The notes under the pieces are model-generated. The model was not told where the DNA came from. It made no database searches and was given only the letters and a program-made list of their open reading frames with translations. Of a stretch of 64,000 nt of DNA, positions 8,394 to 17,482 are shown in pieces (the first letter of the stretch is position 1; every line of letters starts with the position of its first letter). The stretch is taken from positions 124,001-188,000 of the forward strand of contig QKMZ01000015.1 in assembly GCA_003242885.1 (NCBI GenBank), read 5' to 3'. A program made the position numbers and the translations under genes. The DNA is from Candidatus Melainabacteria bacterium. GTDB lineage: Bacteria; Cyanobacteriota; Vampirovibrionia; Obscuribacterales; Obscuribacteraceae.

Positions 8394-9413
8394 TCAAACT
8401 GCAGCTTTCGCACCGACAGCTTTGCCGATGATATCTACGGCTTTCTTGATGTCCGCTTTATCGATGCCGTAATGCGTGACCATACGAATGCGATGTTTCA
8501 TATTACCGACAAGCAGACCTTCTTTCTTCAACGTTTCTTTCAAAGCGTCTGCGCTGCCGTCTTTTAGACTGATGAAAACCATATTGCTTTCAACGGGTTC
8601 TACATTCAGCCGAGAAATGTTTATCAACCCATCAGCCAAAAGCCTGGCGTTATCGTGATCTTCTTGAAGTCTGTCCACCATCGTGTCGAGCGCGACATTA
8701 CATGCTGCAGCCAGGACGCCTGCTTGACGCATTGCACCACCTACAAGTTTTCTGGCGCGATGCGCCTTCTTGATGAAGTCTTTGGTGCCGGCAACAATCG
8801 AGCCGACTGGTGCCGAAAGTCCTTTTGAAAAGCACATTTGCACCGAATCAACAGGGTCGACAAGAGATTTGACCGGCAGTTTTAGCGCAATGGCTGCATT
8901 GTAAATACGGGCACCATCGAGGTGCAGGAGAAGGTTTTTCTCTCGACAAAACCTGCCTACCGACTCTGTATATTCCTTGGATAGAACTCGTCCATCCTGG
9001 GTGTTTTCCAAGCAAACAAGCTTCGACACAGGGCAATGCGGATCGTCATATCGAATAGACGCTTCGATTTCTTCCAAAGGCAGAGTGCCGTCTTTGCGAT
9101 TATCTATCGTGCAAGTGTGAATGCCGCCAAGTTGAGCGGCGCCACCCTGTTCCCACTGAAAGATGTGATTGTTTTTCCCGACAATGATCTCGTCGCCTCG
9201 TTGGCAATGTGCCAAAAGAGAGACTAAATTGCCTTGCGAGCCGCTAGATACAAAAAGCGCTGCTTCTTTGCCGAAGATGTCCGCGCATTTTTCCTGCAAG
9301 CGGTTGATGGTCGGGTCTTCGCCATAGACGTCGTCGCCTACCTCCGCTTTTGCCATCGCCTCCAGCATTGCAGGCGTAGGTTTTGTGACGGTGTCACTGC
9401 GCAGATCGATCAT
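8394..9413 (-). CDS. ltaE: Low-specificity L-threonine aldolase
   Basis: MIDLRSDTVTKPTPAMLEAMAKAEVGDDVYGEDPTINRLQ, HLDGARIYNAA, CFSKGLSAPVGS (PLP lysine). Confidence 0.92.
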   Translation of the reverse strand: MIDLRSDTVTKPTPAMLEAMAKAEVGDDVYGEDPTINRLQEKCADIFGKEAALFVSSGSQGNLVSLLAHCQRGDEIIVGKNNHIFQWEQGGAAQLGGIHTCTIDNRKDGTLPLEEIEASIRYDDPHCPVSKLVCLENTQDGRVLSKEYTESVGRFCREKNLLLHLDGARIYNAAIALKLPVKSLVDPVDSVQMCFSKGLSAPVGSIVAGTKDFIKKAHRARKLVGGAMRQAGVLAAACNVALDTMVDRLQEDHDNARLLADGLINISRLNVEPVESNMVFISLKDGSADALKETLKKEGLLVGNMKHRIRMVTHYGIDKADIKKAVDIIGKAVGAKAAV

Positions 9414-9418
9414 ATTTA

Positions 9419-9473
9419 AGCTCCGAGTAGTGCTCCGAAAATGCTCAGAGTGGTGCTCTGAGTTGCTCCGATT
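9419..9473. repeat. Short imperfect repeat cluster (g[t]gctccga/gctcagag units)
   Basis: agctccgagtagtgctccgaaaatgctcagagtggtgctctgagttgctccga between nuoM and ltaE. Contains the inverted repeat ctcagag-tggtg-ctctgag. Confidence 0.65.
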
Positions 9474-9503
9474 TCCCGATGCTCTTCGGCAACAAATTTT
9501 GAT

Positions 9504-11069
9504 CTAGAGCTGAGTTTCCGGCTTTTGCGAGATGGACATTTTCGAGACGACGCCGCGCGTTACAGCATCAGCAACATTGCCATATTGATTGATAAGCAGC
9601 ATTGGATAGATGCCCAGAATCAAGATTGAAAGGCAAAGTGCCCAGCCAACGACTTTCTCAGTGCTTCTTGCATCTGACAAGTGACCTTGCCATTTTGCGA
9701 GCAGTTCACCGAAGAAGAGACGCTTGAAAAGCCAGAGCATATAGCCTGCTGTCAAGATGACGCCGGTGCAGGCAATGACGATTGCTGTTTGAACCATCGC
9801 GTGGTGCGGCGCTGTTGTGAGCGCCATGGGCGAAGTGTAGGCGCCGTAGAAGACGGCTGCTTCAGCAACGAATCCTGCCAGCCCCGGCAAGCCGAGGTTT
9901 GCCATGACTGCGAACATCCACATATAAAATACGTAAGGCATTTCTTTCGCCAGACCGCCGCCGATTTCGTGAATGTCACGAGTATGCGTGCGTTCGTAGA
10001 CACAGCCTACGAGGAAGAACAGCGCGGCTGAAATTACGCCGTGGCTGATCATCTGGAAGATGGCGCCATTGACGGCTGCTGCCGACAGGGAGCCAATTCC
10101 CAAGAGCACGAAGCCCATGTGGCTGACGCTGGAGAAAGCGATGATGCGCTTCATATCTGTTTGAACCAAGCAAGCCATTGCTGCCCAAACAATATTGAAT
10201 GCGCCCAGTGCCATGATCCAGTGACCGTAATCGATGAATACGGTTGGAAAGAAGTCCATGCAGATTCTGACCAAACCGTAAGAGCCCATCTTGAGGAGCA
10301 ATCCGGCAAGGATCATTGAAATTGGTGTAGGTGCTTCAACGTGAGCATCCGGCAACCATGTGTGGAATGGGAAAGACGGAAGCTTGATGATGAAAGCGAG
10401 GAAGAATCCGAGGAAGGCAATCAGTTGGGCTGACTTGGGCAGCAGCGGCGCTACTTGCGCAAGCTTGACCATGTCGAATGTGACCATTGCCGGATTGTCG
10501 ACTGTCAATGCGAAGTACAGATAGAGCAGACCGCCCAGCATCAGCACGCCGCCAAAGAACGTGTACAGCAAAAATTTCATTGCTGCGTAATCGCGTCTGG
10601 GACCACCCCAGATTGCGATCAAGAAGTACATCGGGACAAGCTCCAATTCGTACATGATGAAGAATTGCAGCAGGTCAAGAGAAACGAACACTCCGAGAAT
10701 CGAGAGTGTTAGAAGCATTACGAAGCTGTAAAAAAGTTTTGGTCGATTATCGCCAATTGATTCAGATGCCAGCACCGCCATCAAAGTGACGAAGGCTGTC
10801 AGGACCACAAGGCAGAGGCTGAAGCCGTCGACGCCAACGTGGTACTGCACCGGAAACGGTGACGTGATCCAGGTCACGATTTGCTCGAATTGATAACCGG
10901 CAGTACCGGGTTTGAATGACTGTGTGGCGAATGCTGAGAGCGCGAGCATTGCGGCGCTGAATGCAATTGCCAGCTTTCGTGCCCACTCTGGAGGCATCAG
11001 CGCGATTGCGACTGACCCGATGAGAGGTGTCAAGAGAATAGCTGTGAGAATCGACTGAGGTTGGTCCAC
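9504..11069 (-). CDS. nuoM: NADH-quinone oxidoreductase subunit M (NuoM/NdhD family)
   Basis: Polytopic; IKLPSFPFHTWLPDAHVEAPTPISMILAGLLLKMGSYGLVR, KRIIAFSSVSHMGFVLLG. Confidence 0.93.
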   Translation of the reverse strand: MDQPQSILTAILLTPLIGSVAIALMPPEWARKLAIAFSAAMLALSAFATQSFKPGTAGYQFEQIVTWITSPFPVQYHVGVDGFSLCLVVLTAFVTLMAVLASESIGDNRPKLFYSFVMLLTLSILGVFVSLDLLQFFIMYELELVPMYFLIAIWGGPRRDYAAMKFLLYTFFGGVLMLGGLLYLYFALTVDNPAMVTFDMVKLAQVAPLLPKSAQLIAFLGFFLAFIIKLPSFPFHTWLPDAHVEAPTPISMILAGLLLKMGSYGLVRICMDFFPTVFIDYGHWIMALGAFNIVWAAMACLVQTDMKRIIAFSSVSHMGFVLLGIGSLSAAAVNGAIFQMISHGVISAALFFLVGCVYERTHTRDIHEIGGGLAKEMPYVFYMWMFAVMANLGLPGLAGFVAEAAVFYGAYTSPMALTTAPHHAMVQTAIVIACTGVILTAGYMLWLFKRLFFGELLAKWQGHLSDARSTEKVVGWALCLSILILGIYPMLLINQYGNVADAVTRGVVSKMSISQKPETQL

Positions 11070-11424
11070 TTCAAACTCCGATTGGTTTACTTTGTCTGCG
11101 TTTTTGCAGAGTCTGGCTAACGAGGCCAGAAGGTTTCTAAATTGTGCGAGACAAGTATATCGAGGTGTCGCGCGGCATACTAGGAAGAACCTCTAAAAAC
11201 GCGCTTACAGATGAACTGTTGAAATGAAAAATCTTCTCACTCAAAGAAACACTATAAATATCAACCGCACTTAATCCGCATCACACACGATGGCTCTAAT
11301 ATTAATGTGCAATCGTTGGACTAAGTGTGAAAAACCTCTTGGTAACAGCGAGTAGGCAATCAAGAAGTTCTTGAAATCGGCGACAAAATAGGCGAAACAA
11401 AAGCCAAAGCAAAAGGATAGTCTC

Positions 11425-13452
11425 GTGGATCAATCAATTGATTACTGGCGTCAGGTAATCGAACTGTCACCGTGGATCGTGGCAACGCCTTTCCTGGTCG
11501 GATTCGGCATCATTCTGCTCAATACGCTGGTTGGGTCGAGTACCAAACTAGTCAAGACTCTATCCATGGTGGCATCCGTAGGCGGTGTGCTCTACGGGTT
11601 CATCCACTCGCTGCTTTTGTTCCAAGCGCTCGTCAAGCACCCCGAACTGGTGCCGTGGGTCAAGAACATTCCTTATTTCACTTCCGCGAGTTTCACTTTC
11701 ACGGTCGGTGTTCTTATAGATAACCTGGCAGTCTTCATGATGCTGGTTGTCACTTCCGTTAGCTTGTTGGTGCAAATATATACACACGGCTATATGCGGG
11801 AAGATCCTGGATATTCGCGTTTTTATTGCTACCTTTCTTTATTTACTGGCTCGATGCTCGGGCTTGTGGTGGCAACCAACCTTTTCCAATCTTTTATCTT
11901 CTGGGAACTCGTCGGCGTCTGCAGTTACTTCCTCATCGGATTCTGGTGGAATAAGGAGAGCGCTGCGCAAGCCTGTATGAAAGCTTTCGTCATCAACAGA
12001 GTTGGTGACTTCGGATTCCTTGTAGGTATCCTCTGGTTCTTCGCTGTCACCTACAGCGTATGGTCCGGACATCCTGTGCTGCAGTTCTTCGACAAAGACG
12101 GTTATGACGTAGCCGGTGTCATTCAAAAGGCATACCTTGCGAAGAATCTTGATGTGCAAACACTTTGGTTCATCTCCATGGTCATGTTCATGGGACCGAT
12201 GGCAAAGTCTGCACAGTTCATGCTTCACACCTGGCTGCCGGACGCGATGGAAGGTCCGACACCAATCTCCGCACTCATCCACGCTGCTACCATGGTTGCA
12301 GCAGGTATCTACCTCGTAGCTCGCGCATATCCGATCTGGCAGTCTGCTGACGGAACACCGGGCGGCATGGGCTTGACCTTCGTTGCCATCATCGGTGCAG
12401 CAACTGCATTTATGGCTGCGACAATCGCAATGAGTCAGTACGACATCAAACGCGTATTGGCTTGGTCGACAGTTTCACAGCTCGGATATATGTTTGTCGG
12501 CTTGGGGGCAGGCGCCTACACAGGCGGCTTGTTCCACCTTTTCAATCACGCATTCTTTAAGGCTATGCTCTTCCTCTGCTCCGGCGCCGTCATTCACGGA
12601 TTAGCCGGCGAGCAAGACATAAGAAAGATGGGCGGCTTGAAAAAGAGCATGCCCATCACAGCGATTTGCTTCTTGATCGGGACTATCTCAATTTCGGGAT
12701 GCCCAGGCTTCAGCGGATTCTTCTCTAAAGATGAAATCATCGGCGCAGCCACGGCTATGGATCCGATGCTTGGCGGCGTGATGATTTTGACCGCCGGTCT
12801 GACTGCCTTTTATATGTTCCGTGTTTACTTCATGACATTCGAAGGCGCATATAGAGGTAACGCACACCCTCATGAATCCCCACTGGTAATGACTGCGCCG
12901 CTCATGGTTTTGGCTGTGCCGTCCATCCTGTCCGGTTATCTGGGCTTCAACTTTGCTTCACTGGGCGCCATTTCATTCACGGGCGAGCACGGTAAAGCAT
13001 TCTCCAACTGGTTCGGTTCTTTCATTTACTTCAAGCAGCCCGTCTTTGAAGGCATTAACGGAACCGTTATGCTTTCTTCTATCGGCTTTGCTGCTGCCGG
13101 TTTCCTCGTCGCATATCTGATGTATGTGGCAGGCTCGCTGAAGTGGAACCAAGCGATTGCAGAGAGCAAATCTCCGCTTGTACAAGGCATCTATCAGTTC
13201 TCCTTCAACAAGTGGTATTTCGACAACCTTTACATGGGCTTGATTCAAAAGGTCATCCTGCCTGGATTCCAAGCATTTTGGAAGCTGATCGATATCCTCA
13301 TCGTCGATAACATCGTCAACGGTGCAGGCATCGTGGCTCGAGGCATGGGCGAAGGTTTGCGTTATGCGCAAAACGGCAGAGGTCAATACTACGCACTCGT
13401 AATATTCGGATGGGTAGCTGGTCTTACCGTTCTTGTATTCTTCCTTCGCTGA
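11425..13452 (+). CDS. nuoL: NADH-quinone oxidoreductase subunit L (NuoL/NdhF family)
   Basis: FWELVGVCSYFLIGFWW, KSAQFMLHTWLPDAMEGPTPISALIHAATMVAAGIYLVAR, FNHAFFKAMLFLCSGAVIH, FSGFFSKDEI; long C-terminal extension. Confidence 0.94.
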   Translation: MDQSIDYWRQVIELSPWIVATPFLVGFGIILLNTLVGSSTKLVKTLSMVASVGGVLYGFIHSLLLFQALVKHPELVPWVKNIPYFTSASFTFTVGVLIDNLAVFMMLVVTSVSLLVQIYTHGYMREDPGYSRFYCYLSLFTGSMLGLVVATNLFQSFIFWELVGVCSYFLIGFWWNKESAAQACMKAFVINRVGDFGFLVGILWFFAVTYSVWSGHPVLQFFDKDGYDVAGVIQKAYLAKNLDVQTLWFISMVMFMGPMAKSAQFMLHTWLPDAMEGPTPISALIHAATMVAAGIYLVARAYPIWQSADGTPGGMGLTFVAIIGAATAFMAATIAMSQYDIKRVLAWSTVSQLGYMFVGLGAGAYTGGLFHLFNHAFFKAMLFLCSGAVIHGLAGEQDIRKMGGLKKSMPITAICFLIGTISISGCPGFSGFFSKDEIIGAATAMDPMLGGVMILTAGLTAFYMFRVYFMTFEGAYRGNAHPHESPLVMTAPLMVLAVPSILSGYLGFNFASLGAISFTGEHGKAFSNWFGSFIYFKQPVFEGINGTVMLSSIGFAAAGFLVAYLMYVAGSLKWNQAIAESKSPLVQGIYQFSFNKWYFDNLYMGLIQKVILPGFQAFWKLIDILIVDNIVNGAGIVARGMGEGLRYAQNGRGQYYALVIFGWVAGLTVLVFFLR

Positions 13453-13542
13453 TAAGGCGGCGGCGGAAACTCTGAAAATAGGAATTTGAAAGTCAGGCGC
13501 ATAGCGCTATTCGGTAATTGTTGAGAGGAGAGGCACAGGCAA

Positions 13543-14196
13543 ATGGGTTCAGATCACGGACATGACCACGGTTCTTGCAACCACGACCACGGACATGATC
13601 ACGGTCATGATCACGAGCACGAGCATGGTGCCGGATGCTCTCACGAGCACGCGCATGACCACGGACACGGACACGGAGATGACCACGGTCATCACGGCGG
13701 CGAAGAGTTCGTACCTACAAGCAGCGTGCATGACAAATTCTTGCTGCTCTGCGCCACAATATGCGGGTTGGGCTTCATCTATCTCGGTTATTTTTGGATG
13801 ACAGCTCTGCCGCTTGCAGCTGTGACAGAACATCACGAAGGTTCCGCACACCAGGAAATGCTTGATGAAGCGGGTTTGGGTAAGGGCTCGGAACACGGCG
13901 CAGAGCACGCATCAGAGCACGCATCAGAGCATGCAACGGAAGCTCCGAAGACTGAAACTGCTGCTCCCGGAGGAGAAACGGCTCCAGCGGGTGAAACTTC
14001 AACTGGCGGAGAGACTGCTGCACCTCACGGCGAGACCGCACCAGCCACTGAAGGTGGCGAGCACTCGAGTACTGCTCCTGGTGCTGAACCCGCAAAGTCC
14101 GATGCAGGCTCTGAAGGTCAGCCAGGTTCCACAACAGGCGCGGAAACCACCACCACTGCAGGTCCCGGGACTTCGACCGGCGAAGCTGCTCACTAG
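13543..14196 (+). CDS. Histidine-rich single-pass membrane protein
   Basis: MGSDHGHDHGSCNHDHGHDHGHDHEHEHGAGCSHEHAHDHGHGHGDDHGHHGGEEF, one TM (KFLLLCATICGLGFIYLGYFWMTALPLAAV), then E/T/G/A-rich tail. Confidence 0.8.
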   Translation: MGSDHGHDHGSCNHDHGHDHGHDHEHEHGAGCSHEHAHDHGHGHGDDHGHHGGEEFVPTSSVHDKFLLLCATICGLGFIYLGYFWMTALPLAAVTEHHEGSAHQEMLDEAGLGKGSEHGAEHASEHASEHATEAPKTETAAPGGETAPAGETSTGGETAAPHGETAPATEGGEHSSTAPGAEPAKSDAGSEGQPGSTTGAETTTTAGPGTSTGEAAH

Positions 14197-14209
14197 ATGA
14201 ACTAATGAA

Positions 14210-14304
14210 GGGGCGGCATACATGCTGCCCGGAGCTGGCGAGCCGCCGGCACTCCCAGGCTTAGCAAACTGAGAGCCGCCAGGATGGCGGCGCTCCCAGC
14301 GTTT
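14210..14304. repeat. Composite of dispersed GC-rich palindromic repeats
   Basis: ggggcggcatacatgctgcccgg followed by ggcgagccgccggcactcccaggctt and gagccgccaggatggcggcgctcccagc. Related copies at 6244 and 46437. Confidence 0.75.
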
Positions 14305-14488
14305 CAAACCTTAGAAATCTGACCTTTACATTAAGGCGACGCTTGCCATCTGAAGGCGGGCTTATGATACCCTTTAAGTTGGCCAGGAAAGGCCCTCTGA
14401 GGCGGCGTTTAGCGAAGCCGTCCGGTGTTGTCTATCTTGTGGGCCCGTTGCGTTGCGGGTTCGGGGTTCGATGGTAGAGGGAGTAAGG

Positions 14489-16495
14489 ATGCAAGAAGTC
14501 ACAATTGGAATCGCAGGAGCTGCCGGTGACGGTCTCGATAAATCGGGCGACACCTTGGCGAAAACCTGTGGAAGGCTGGGTCTGCATGTGTATGCATACA
14601 ACAGCTATCAGTCAATCATCCGCGGCGGCCACATCTGGCTTCGCGTGCGTATTGGCGATAAGAAAGTTTTGAGTCACGGCGATAATTTGAATGCCGTGAT
14701 TTGCCTTAACCAAGATTCGTTGGAAAGACACGCGCCTGAAGTAAATGAAGGCGGTGTAATCATCTTCAATTCGGACAAGCTCAAACTTGATCCGACATTG
14801 GTGCCGAAAGGTGTACAAAGCCTCGGTTTGCCGATGAAAGAAATCTGCAAAGAAGTTGAAGCCGAACACGGCGCTCTTCAACCGATCATGCAAAACACCG
14901 TTGCTGTAGGCGCAGTCCTCGCACTCGCCAACTTGGGCTTGGAAGAAGCCGGCAGCGTTATGCACGATACCTTCGCTCACAAAGGCGACAAGGTCATCAA
15001 TCTCAACGTTTCGCTCTTGAAAGTCGGCTACGACTACGCCAAGGCAAACGCAAAAGTGTTCACTAAAGAATGGACATTCTCCAAGAAGAGAAGACCGTTC
15101 GTCACCGGCAACGAAGCAATCGCATTTGGTGCAGTTGCTGCCGGTTGCAAATTCTATTCCGCTTATCCGATGACACCGGCATCGACCATCCTTCACTGGA
15201 TGGCTGCTCACGCGCAGAAAGTCGATGTTTGCGTCAAACAGTGCGAAGACGAACTATCTGTAATTAACATGGCAATCGGAGCCGGCATCGCTGGCGTTCG
15301 TTCTATGTGCGGTACTGCAGGTGGTGGCTTCGCGTTGATGACCGAAGCCATCGGTATGGCAGGCATCATGGAAGTGCCGGTAGTTTGCGTTGAGGTTCAG
15401 CGCGGCGGACCGTCCACCGGTTTGCCTACCAAAACCGAGCAAGGCGATTTGTTCCAAGTCTATGGCGCATCGCAAGGCGAGTTCCCGAAAATCATCGTTG
15501 CACCTCGCGACGTAGCTGATTGCTATGACACGACAGTCAACGTATTCAACCTGGCAGACAAATATCAGCTGCCGGTAATGCTCATCTCGGACTTGCTGCT
15601 TTCGGAACACCCGGAAACAGTTGATCCAGAGAAGTTCTACAGCGATGTCAAAATCGATCGTGGACAAGTTGTCACCGAGTGGGACATCGAAGCAAAAGGC
15701 AAGTTCAAGCGCTTCGAACTCACTGATTCCGGCATCTCACCGAGAGCTTTGCCAGGCACGCTCAACTGCAACTTCGTGTCTGCAACCGACGAACATGACG
15801 AAGAAAGCATCCTGATTTCGGATATGTTCACCGCACCTCCGGTTCGCCGCAAAATGAACGAGAAGCGTTTCCGCAAAATGGACAACCTTCTCAAAGAAAT
15901 TCCGGCACCGAAGCTCGAAGGACCTGCCGATGCTGATGTCACCCTGGTTTGCTGGGGCTCAACAGCCGGCGTAGTCGAAGAAGCTGCAGAAATATTGACT
16001 GCTGCTGGCGTGAAGACCAACTTCCTCGTACTGAAGTGGATCGTTCCTTTCCACGCTAAGGAAGTTCAAGAGATTCTCTCCAAGTCGAAGAAGAAGATTT
16101 CTGTCGAAGTCAACTTCACCAGCCAAATGGCACGTTACATCAAGATGGAAACCGGAGTTTCGATGGACGGACACGTCAATCGCTATGACGGCGAACCGCT
16201 TGAACCTCAAGAAGTAGTTGGCCGCGTTCAAGACATTCTCAAGGGCAAAACGCTCGATTTGAATGTTTCCGAAAACGATGCCAAAGAAATTGCATATCAC
16301 AACCTGCGTACTCACTATGCAGAAAAACTGCGCCCCATCAAAGCAGTGCAAGAGTCGGCCAACGGACACGGCGAGCCAGTTTGGAACGTCGAGCTCGTCG
16401 AAAGAGCTTCTGGCAAAGCTGGTGGCAAGATGAAAATCGGCGTGCATACGGGTTCGACCTATTCCTTTGAAAAGGAACCGGTTGAAAGCAAGTAA
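14489..16495 (+). CDS. korA: 2-oxoacid (2-oxoglutarate-type):ferredoxin oxidoreductase, fused gamma-alpha subunit
   Basis: N-terminal gamma domain (IGIAGAAGDGLDKSGDTLAKTCGRLG...SIIRGGHIWLRVRIGDKKV), then alpha domain GNEAIAFGAVAAGCKFYSAYPMTPASTILHWMA, VEVQRGGPSTGLPTKTEQGDL. Start chosen at MQEVTIG; ORF opens at 14453. Confidence 0.9.
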   Translation: MQEVTIGIAGAAGDGLDKSGDTLAKTCGRLGLHVYAYNSYQSIIRGGHIWLRVRIGDKKVLSHGDNLNAVICLNQDSLERHAPEVNEGGVIIFNSDKLKLDPTLVPKGVQSLGLPMKEICKEVEAEHGALQPIMQNTVAVGAVLALANLGLEEAGSVMHDTFAHKGDKVINLNVSLLKVGYDYAKANAKVFTKEWTFSKKRRPFVTGNEAIAFGAVAAGCKFYSAYPMTPASTILHWMAAHAQKVDVCVKQCEDELSVINMAIGAGIAGVRSMCGTAGGGFALMTEAIGMAGIMEVPVVCVEVQRGGPSTGLPTKTEQGDLFQVYGASQGEFPKIIVAPRDVADCYDTTVNVFNLADKYQLPVMLISDLLLSEHPETVDPEKFYSDVKIDRGQVVTEWDIEAKGKFKRFELTDSGISPRALPGTLNCNFVSATDEHDEESILISDMFTAPPVRRKMNEKRFRKMDNLLKEIPAPKLEGPADADVTLVCWGSTAGVVEEAAEILTAAGVKTNFLVLKWIVPFHAKEVQEILSKSKKKISVEVNFTSQMARYIKMETGVSMDGHVNRYDGEPLEPQEVVGRVQDILKGKTLDLNVSENDAKEIAYHNLRTHYAEKLRPIKAVQESANGHGEPVWNVELVERASGKAGGKMKIGVHTGSTYSFEKEPVESK

Positions 16496-16529
16496 GTACT
16501 CGGGCAAGCAAATTATTTAAGAGGTAGAA

Positions 16530-17408
16530 ATGGCTACTGTTATTGAACTTCCAGTCGAAACATACAAAGGACCAGTCGATCCAGACTGGTGCCCAGGTTG
16601 TGGTGACTTCGGCGTACTGCGCTCAGTGCAAACTGCAGCCGGTAAGTGCGGCATTCACCCTAAAGACCTGCTCGTCGTATCCGGTATCGGATGCTCTTCC
16701 AACTTGCCGGGATTCATTCATGCTTATGGAATCCACAGCTTGCACGGACGCAGCGTTCCGGTAGCAACCGGCGCCCACCTCGCCAATACCGACTTGAAAG
16801 TCGTTATCACCGGCGGAGACGGCGATGGCTACGGTATCGGAGTTGGTCACTTGATTCACGCAATGCGTAGAAATCTCGATGTTACCTACGTCGTCATGGA
16901 CAACCAAATCTATGGTCTGACTACAGGTCAGGCTTCGCCGACATCTGCAAAAGGTGTTAAGACGAAATCCACACCGGCAGGCAACTTCGAATCTCCGCTC
17001 AATCCTCTGGTAATGGCAATTACCTCGGGTGCAACTTATGTTGCTCGTGGATTCTCCGGTGAGCAAAAACAACTCGGCGAACTCATCGCCGGTGGTATCG
17101 CTCACAAAGGCTTCGCATTGATTGATGTGTTCAGCCCGTGCGTAACCTACAACAAGATCAACACCTATCCTTACTTCAAAGAGCGTGTATACAAGCTCGA
17201 AGACGAAGGATACGATCCAACCAACTTCTACAAAGCAATTGAAAAAGCCTACGAATGGGGCGACAGAATACCTTTGGGAGTTGTCTATAAAACCGAGCAA
17301 GAGACCTATGAAGACAATGAACCTGTCCTCAAGAAAGGTCCACTCGTGAAGCAAAAAACTGGACTTTCGAAAGAAGTCCACAAAGAATTGATCGAAGAAA
17401 TGATCTAG
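16530..17408 (+). CDS. korB: 2-oxoacid:ferredoxin oxidoreductase, beta subunit
   Basis: DWCPGCGDFGVLRSVQTAAG, VSGIGCSSNLPGFIHAYGIHSLHGRSVPVATG, GGDGDGYGIGVGHLIHAMRRN, MDNQIYGLTTGQASPTS. Confidence 0.93.
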   Translation: MATVIELPVETYKGPVDPDWCPGCGDFGVLRSVQTAAGKCGIHPKDLLVVSGIGCSSNLPGFIHAYGIHSLHGRSVPVATGAHLANTDLKVVITGGDGDGYGIGVGHLIHAMRRNLDVTYVVMDNQIYGLTTGQASPTSAKGVKTKSTPAGNFESPLNPLVMAITSGATYVARGFSGEQKQLGELIAGGIAHKGFALIDVFSPCVTYNKINTYPYFKERVYKLEDEGYDPTNFYKAIEKAYEWGDRIPLGVVYKTEQETYEDNEPVLKKGPLVKQKTGLSKEVHKELIEEMI

Positions 17409-17452
17409 GTTATTTCGAACCAGTCTCATTTCAACGATCAAAGACCAAGGGA

Positions 17453-17482
17453 CGCCGGTGCTTCAGTGCCGGCGTTTTCTTA
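17453..17482 (+). terminator. Rho-independent-type terminator after korB
   Basis: acgccggtgc-ttca-gtgccggcgt followed by tttctt. Confidence 0.75.

Noticed and set aside
9714-10712. Plus-strand ORFs opposite nuoM (9681-10031, 10041-10319, 10455-10712)
   Set aside because: nuoM is unambiguous on the minus strand. The antisense ORFs are His/Cys/Gln-rich mirror readings of hydrophobic codons.
16623-17441. 272-aa antisense ORF opposite korB, plus antisense ORFs in korA (14612-15211, 15959-16507)
   Set aside because: The + strand encodes clearly conserved KorA/KorB motifs throughout. The antisense translations are Cys/Phe/Val-rich without domain motifs, consistent with codon-bias artefacts.
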